A stretch of DNA of 10,450 bases from Thoreauomyces humboldtii (Eukaryota > Chytridiomycota > Chytridiomycetes > Spizellomycetales > Powellomycetaceae): assembly GCA_027596035.1 (NCBI GenBank), contig JADGJA010000805.1, positions 1-10,450 on the forward strand. Reading direction: 5' to 3'. Shown piece by piece: positions 6,589 through 10,450 of the stretch (its first letter is position 1; each line of letters opens with the position of its first letter). The notes under the pieces were generated by a model, which had not been told where the DNA came from, made no database searches, and saw only the letters and a list, made by a program, of their open reading frames with translations. The position numbers were made by a program, and so were the translations under genes.

Positions 6589-7734
6589 ATGAAGCTCTCC
6601 ATCCTCGCCCTCACGGCTTTTGCTGCCTCTGTCGTTGTCGCCGCCCCCGCTGCCAAGTCAACCATCTCCCTGACCAAGCACACCCCCACCGACAACACCT
6701 CCCGCATCGAGCGCGCCCTGTCCAACAAGGAGTTCCAGATCGCCAAGTACGCCAAGCACTACAAGGCGGGACTCAAGGAGGCCGTCAGCAGCAACGTCCC
6801 CCTCACCAACGACGACAACGAGCTCTACTACGGCAACGTTGTCATCGGCAGCCAGACCGTTACCGTCGACTTCGACACCGGTTCCTCCGACTTCTGGGTC
6901 CGCGGTGCCAAGTGCACCTCTTCCGACGACTCCTGCGGCACCGGCTCCGGCCACACCGGCATCAAGACCACCGGTCTGACCGACGCCAAGCAGAAGTTCG
7001 ACGACGGCTACGGATCCGGCGAGGCCTCCGGTGAGATCTGGCAGGGAACCTACTCTGTCGGCGGTGTCTCCGCCAAGAACGCCTACCTCGGCATCTCCTC
7101 CAAGGAGACCGGCTTCGACGACCCTTCGGACGGTCTCTTCGGCCTCGCCTTCTCCGGTCTCTCCAACATCGGACAGGCCACCGACGGCAACGCTCCCATC
7201 GACGCTCTGGGCCTCAAGTCCTTCGCCTTCTACCTCAGCAACGACTCTTCCGACAAGGGTGAGCTCAGCTTGGCCGGAGCCGACTCCAGCAAGTACACTG
7301 GCGCGTTCAACTACGTCCCCTTGAACGCCGAGACCTACTGGCAGTTCTCCACCTCCACCGCCACCGCCAGCGTGAACGGCAAGTCGCACAAGTTCACCAC
7401 CAAGAGCGCCATCGCCGACTCGGGAACGACCCTCGTCATCGTCGACGACGCCGTCGCCAGCTCCATCTACTCTGCCGTCGGTGCCGACTCCCAGGGTAAC
7501 ATCTCCTGCAGCAAGGCCTCCAGCGCCCCCGCCATCGTCTTCACCATCGCCGGCAAGGCCTACAGCATCCCCGCCTCCGTCTGGGTCTTCACCGACGGAA
7601 GCTCCTGCATCTGCGGTGTCCAGGGCGGTGCCGCCGACGCCGGTGTGGTCATCTTCGGTGACGTCTTCATGCGTCAGTACTACACCCTCTTCGACATCAC
7701 CAACAAGCGTCTCGGATTCGCCCTTTCCGCTTAA
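6589..7734 (+). CDS. Secreted aspartic protease (pepsin family A1), zymogen
   Basis: A 381-residue endopeptidase precursor, a normal length for the family. Residues 1 to about 19 are a signal peptide. About 20-69 is a basic propeptide with Lys-Tyr-Ala-Lys-His-Tyr-Lys around 53-59. The mature enzyme starts near Val70. The catalytic motifs are Asp96-Thr-Gly-Ser-Ser and Asp277-Ser-Gly-Thr-Thr. The flap is around Tyr141 (Tyr-Gly-Ser-Gly). DGLFGLAF (181-188) and the C-terminal FGDVFMRQYYTLFD region (357-369) are typical of the family. Disulfides are likely between Cys109 and Cys116, and between Cys307 and Cys340 or Cys342, leaving one cysteine unpaired. Sequons are at Asn36 (propeptide), Asn218 and Asn304. 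No Lys-Arg pair precedes the mature enzyme, so autocatalytic activation at acid pH is more likely than kexin cleavage. No C-terminal GPI-type segment is present, so the enzyme is released. Very strong C-ending codon bias and a clear TATA box suggest high expression. The family is certain; substrate and regulation are not. Confidence 0.97.
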   Translation: MKLSILALTAFAASVVVAAPAAKSTISLTKHTPTDNTSRIERALSNKEFQIAKYAKHYKAGLKEAVSSNVPLTNDDNELYYGNVVIGSQTVTVDFDTGSSDFWVRGAKCTSSDDSCGTGSGHTGIKTTGLTDAKQKFDDGYGSGEASGEIWQGTYSVGGVSAKNAYLGISSKETGFDDPSDGLFGLAFSGLSNIGQATDGNAPIDALGLKSFAFYLSNDSSDKGELSLAGADSSKYTGAFNYVPLNAETYWQFSTSTATASVNGKSHKFTTKSAIADSGTTLVIVDDAVASSIYSAVGADSQGNISCSKASSAPAIVFTIAGKAYSIPASVWVFTDGSSCICGVQGGAADAGVVIFGDVFMRQYYTLFDITNKRLGFALSA

Positions 7735-8013
7735 AAACGTCCCCACCCCTCTTTGAGCGATGGCGATTCGCAAGAGATTGCACCTCCACACTCCCCTTGG
7801 CCTCCTTTGTTTACAGCCTTCCCCAACATACCACATTTCGAAAGAGCACTCTGTAGAATTCCGTGTTTCGAAATAGAAATAAGAACCTTTGTACAAACTT
7901 TTTCTTTTCCTTGCTGCGGTCTGGTGATTGTTCCATGGCTGTGCTCCATCTTGCTGGCAGAAACCGAGCTCACCGTAGGGTTCTATGCTTATGCTTCTAT
8001 GCGGTAAGATTCA

Positions 8014-8077
8014 TCTGGAATATATCTGTCAAGCGATTCTCTGGAATATCTACACAGTTCTGGAATATCCTACACAG
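8014..8077. repeat. TCTGGAATAT repeated three times
   Basis: TCTGGAATAT starts at 8014, 8040 and 8059. The last two copies are tandem 19-base units that continue into TACACAG, differing by T/C insertion and a final base. The third copy includes TTCTGGAA (8058-8065), which fits the TTC-NN-GAA dyad of a heat-shock element. It lies 300-370 bases before the F-box start codon. Repeat structure is certain; regulatory function is inferred. Confidence 0.75.
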
Positions 8078-8245
8078 CTCCCACGCACCTAGACCCTGTG
8101 CGAGCCTATGCGAACAATCGAGCTAGCGAGGTTCAAAGATTGCGGCAACATGTGAGATTTGCTGCGGGTTGCACTTTTAATTTGGACATGTCCCGAGGCC
8201 ATTGCGCAGACTCTGGAACGGTTTGCCCTATTTTTTTTGGACATT

Positions 8246-8311
8246 ATGGCCTCGACTAGATTGCCACATTCCTTGTCCCTCACCCACGACAAGACCCGTT
8301 CATACTCCTAG
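8246..8311 (+). promoter_or_regulatory. Possible upstream ORF (21 codons) before the F-box gene
   Basis: An ATG at 8246 opens 21 codons ending at TAG 8309-8311, 71 bases before the F-box start codon and in another frame. It matters only if the transcript begins upstream of 8246, which the sequence does not show. Confidence 0.25.
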
Positions 8312-8382
8312 ACGACGTAAGTGACCCCATCGTAGCGTGAACCATCCAAGAACGAAAAAGATTGGTTGGACAAACGAAAGGA

Positions 8383-9801
8383 ATGCGACCTTCCTCTTCT
8401 GCGCACCGCGCACACTCGCATCGTCTCACACTCCTCGCTCTTCCGCTCGAACTCCTCACCCACATCCTCTCGTTCGTGCCTCCCCTCCAACATCCCTCCC
8501 TGTCGCTCGTATCCCACGCCTTTGCCGCAGCCGTCGCTGGTGTTCCCATCGACCTCCGCATCCTACTCACACTCGACAACACCGATGAGAGAGGGACAAA
8601 GCGAGGGAGGGGAAGTCGACCGCAGGGTCTGGACGCTCATCCCACGCGACGGGAACTGTGGGTTCCAGTCTCGGTGGACGTGGCGGACAGAACATGGGTC
8701 CTGGAGCGAAACGTCGTGGCGAGTGCCAAAAAGGATCTCGCGCGAAGGGGTCGTCATCGGATCGTCTCCGCCAGCATCGAACGGATCGAATGCATGGACA
8801 TGGATCTTCATGTCCAGGTTCAACTCGAGCGTCTATTGCACGAAACGCACGAAACGACCTGCACGGAGATCACGGTTCACGATCCTCCCCAGGACTTTTT
8901 CTTCAAAGTCCCCCATCCTGAGGCTCTCACCCTCATCGACGTGGCCGACCTCCACATCCAGCTGGACCTCGGTGCGATCGGTCGGTACGTCCACCTCCGT
9001 CATCTGCATCTACGGTCCGACGGGCGTCTGGATAGGACAGGCATCGTCAGAGCAACCACTCTGTCGGATCTCACCGTCCGATCCGATACCCTCCAAACCC
9101 TTGCCTTCGACGGTCCCTGGCTATCCGTCATGCTGGACGATCCACTCTCGGTCTTTCGGACCCTATCGACCTTGACGAACCTCACCACCCTCCTCATCGA
9201 CCTCGACCCCCGTCTCCACACCCCCGAGAAGATGGTCCACCTCCTTCGATCCCTCCCCAACCTCGTCTCGGTCGGTCGACTGGGCTTCGTCGACGGATCC
9301 TTCTGGCGCCTCCTCAAGTCCAAGGAACTGAACCGTCTCCGACGTCTGTCGCTGGGGACGAGGAAGGAACCGTTCGAGAACCGACTCCCCGTCCGACGAT
9401 CGACCCTGGACTCGTTCGTCGACGACCTCGCCATAGGGATCCTGTACGCGTGTCCGAGGCTGGAGACGTTGGACGTGTGGATGGCCTTCGTGGGTCTCGC
9501 CGACCTCGTCCTCCCCGTCGTGAGGAGACTCAGGGAAGGTGGGACGAGGTCGGATCCGAACCTCAGATGCCACGTCGTCCGCGTCGCGGTGTACCAGGCC
9601 ATCGACGTCGGGAACGTGGACGCGAGCGCCTGGAGGGTCGTCGTGGGGAGGTCGTTGGAGGTGGAGATGTGGAGCGGGTCCGGGGAGAAGGGGGCCACCA
9701 GGGCCACGGAGGTGGTCAGGAGGTTCGGTGGCGAGAGGAAGGAGAGGGCGGGTGGTGAGGATGCGGCTGCTGTCCCGGCTGTCTTCTTGCAGAGTTCTTG
9801 A
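8383..9801 (+). CDS. F-box protein with degenerate leucine-rich segments
   Basis: A 472-residue protein. Residues 19-55 fit the F-box: Leu-Pro-Leu-Glu-Leu-Leu, then Ile-Leu-Ser-Phe-Val-Pro, then Leu-Ser-Leu-Val-Ser-His-Ala-Phe. This domain binds Skp1 and makes the protein a substrate adaptor of SCF ubiquitin ligases. From about 200 on are irregular leucine-rich segments such as LRHLHLRS, LQTLAFDG, LTNLTTLLIDL, LNRLRRLSLG and CPRLETLDV, as in fungal F-box/LRR proteins, whose targets are usually unknown. There is no signal peptide or membrane segment, so it acts in cytosol or nucleus. The start is the first ATG after an in-frame TGA at 8338-8340, with G at -3. Oddly, the coding strand is C-rich up to about 9355 and G-rich afterwards, with Arg AGG and Gly GGG codons replacing CGN and GGT. 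The C-terminal 100 residues are Arg/Glu/Gly/Val-rich and match nothing I know. The F-box call is good; the target is unknown. Confidence 0.85.
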   Translation: MRPSSSAHRAHSHRLTLLALPLELLTHILSFVPPLQHPSLSLVSHAFAAAVAGVPIDLRILLTLDNTDERGTKRGRGSRPQGLDAHPTRRELWVPVSVDVADRTWVLERNVVASAKKDLARRGRHRIVSASIERIECMDMDLHVQVQLERLLHETHETTCTEITVHDPPQDFFFKVPHPEALTLIDVADLHIQLDLGAIGRYVHLRHLHLRSDGRLDRTGIVRATTLSDLTVRSDTLQTLAFDGPWLSVMLDDPLSVFRTLSTLTNLTTLLIDLDPRLHTPEKMVHLLRSLPNLVSVGRLGFVDGSFWRLLKSKELNRLRRLSLGTRKEPFENRLPVRRSTLDSFVDDLAIGILYACPRLETLDVWMAFVGLADLVLPVVRRLREGGTRSDPNLRCHVVRVAVYQAIDVGNVDASAWRVVVGRSLEVEMWSGSGEKGATRATEVVRRFGGERKERAGGEDAAAVPAVFLQSS

Positions 9802-9817
9802 AAACTGTTCATGTCGT

Positions 9818-9826
9818 TATATATAT
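9818..9826 (+). terminator. Possible 3' end-formation element of the F-box gene
   Basis: TATATATAT begins 17 bases after the stop codon. TATATA repeats serve as efficiency elements for polyadenylation in yeasts. Position fits, but no cleavage site is visible. Confidence 0.3.
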
Positions 9827-10325
9827 CACAGTTGAGTTCTGGGCATCGGCGCGGTTTTCAAGTCCCTAGCATGTGGGTTGAGGGCTTTTACATGGCGGTC
9901 CTGTCCGAAGCGAGAGATGACATTTTTTGGCTCCCATAAAATTCGAAAGATGGTCTTGCTTCAAGACACCGAGGGTTGTCGAACCCGTCGAGCGCTGAGG
10001 CGGGGGTTCTGAAGGGGGGCAGATGAATGTTTGCGGCGGGACTTCGGGGCGCAGGTGGACAATTCATGGGGTTTCAACGATGAGCCTGTCGGACAGGAGG
10101 AGGAAGAATGCAAGTCTGACGGGCAAAACGGTATCTAACAGCTAGCGAACAGACACCTTGTACTGTATGTAGCTGAGTGACCTCAAGGAGCAAGCCAAAA
10201 GCGTCGGAAAGGAAGATGCGGAGAGGGGCTACGGTATTAAATGGAGATCTGACAATGGCACTGCACAGAGCACTGATGCTGTCTTGGGTGGACACGGTTC
10301 GACTGTTGTTGATCCCGTGCCTCAC

Positions 10326-10353
10326 TGATACAATAGTTCTTGATACAATAGTT
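10326..10353. repeat. 13-base direct repeat, 15-base period
   Basis: TGATACAATAGTT occurs at 10326-10338 and again at 10341-10353, separated by CT. It is a perfect short duplication in a gene-free stretch. Confidence 0.85.
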
Positions 10354-10441
10354 TCCAACGAGTCGAAAGTCTCAGTGTTCATCGGCATAGACAAAACGGT
10401 AGTTCCGCCCACCTCTGACCCACCTGAATCAGCGACGAGCA

Positions 10442-10450
10442 GGGGGGGGG
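10442..10450. other. Terminal run of nine G
   Basis: The window ends in nine consecutive G. Combined with the odd window length, this suggests that the assembled contig ends here, either at a hard-to-sequence homopolymer or at a polyG read artefact. Confidence 0.5.

Larger units (their letters stand above)
7735..8382. other. Spacer: protease 3' region and F-box gene upstream region
   Basis: An A/T-rich stretch with AATAAG (7878-7883, one base from AATAAA) followed by a T-rich segment is the likely 3' end region of the protease gene. Beyond it lie three TCTGGAATAT copies (8014-8077), a run of eight T near 8231, and a 21-codon possible upstream ORF (8246-8311). No TATA box is clear for the F-box gene. 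No larger coding region is supported. Confidence 0.55.
9802..10450. other. Spacer to the window end
   Basis: It starts with the F-box gene 3' end region and contains a small hairpin GGGTT-GTCG-AACCC near 9973-9986, a G-rich patch near 10000-10020, the repeat at 10326-10353 and a terminal G run. The only open frame, about 112 codons on the - strand (10074-10412), has no domain or codon bias and is not called. Confidence 0.55.

Noticed and set aside
6658..7896. A 412-codon open frame antisense to the protease, longer than the protease itself
   Set aside because: It is a shadow of codon bias: C-ending codons read as G-starting codons on the other strand, which cannot be stops and give a product made almost only of Val, Ala, Asp, Glu and Gly. 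It has no domain.
8317..8322. GTAAGT, a perfect intron donor before the F-box gene
   Set aside because: The only ATG frame leading into it stops at 8311, and no convincing branch point and acceptor follow before 8383. A leader intron remains possible but unsupported.
9000..9812. A 270-codon antisense frame over the F-box gene
   Set aside because: Ser/Arg/Thr/Pro-rich without a domain, explained by absence of stops in biased GC-rich sequence. It is kept in mind only because of the skew flip there.

Overview
The window reads as nuclear DNA of a yeast-like or filamentous fungus. Four uninterrupted protein genes, all on the + strand, are separated by long spacers. They have CT-rich leaders, TATA-type elements about 100-140 bases before the start codon, and mostly C-ending codons. 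A secreted pepsin-type protease, an F-box protein with degenerate leucine-rich segments, a secreted cysteine-containing protein of a kind I associate with fungi, and a small hydrophilic stress/conidiation-like protein all fit a fungus. Few introns and strong C-ending codon bias lean towards Basidiomycota (for example Ustilaginomycotina or Pucciniomycotina), but this is a guess. I see no bacterial, viral, CRISPR, tRNA or rRNA signal and no recognisable transposon.

Layout. 1-1280: gene-poor spacer with two perfect hairpins (691-719, 839-866), then a TATA-like element and CT-rich leader. 1281-1598: a 105-residue disordered protein made of two nearly identical 32-residue modules around an Asn/Ser-rich linker. 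1599-2547: spacer with microduplications and a possible 11-codon upstream ORF. 2548-3912: a 454-residue secreted protein of unknown function with a duplicated Tyr-His-Thr-Arg-Thr-Lys motif in its tail. 3913-6588: a 2.7 kb spacer without a convincing gene, ending in a clear promoter (inverted CCAAT, TATAAAAG, ATG-free leader). 6589-7734: a secreted aspartic protease zymogen with both catalytic Asp residues. 7735-8382: spacer with three copies of TCTGGAATAT. 8383-9801: an F-box/leucine-rich-repeat-like protein whose coding strand flips from C-rich to G-rich in its last third. 9802-10450: spacer ending in nine G residues, which may be a contig end.

The genes do not look like one pathway or a biosynthetic cluster. 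Two of the four products are exported, which fits general secretion and nutrient acquisition. The other two look intracellular: a stress-type small protein and a probable ubiquitin-ligase substrate adaptor. I did not find a clear new system. The best candidates for follow-up are the duplicated small protein, the uncharacterised secreted protein, and the composition switch in the F-box gene.
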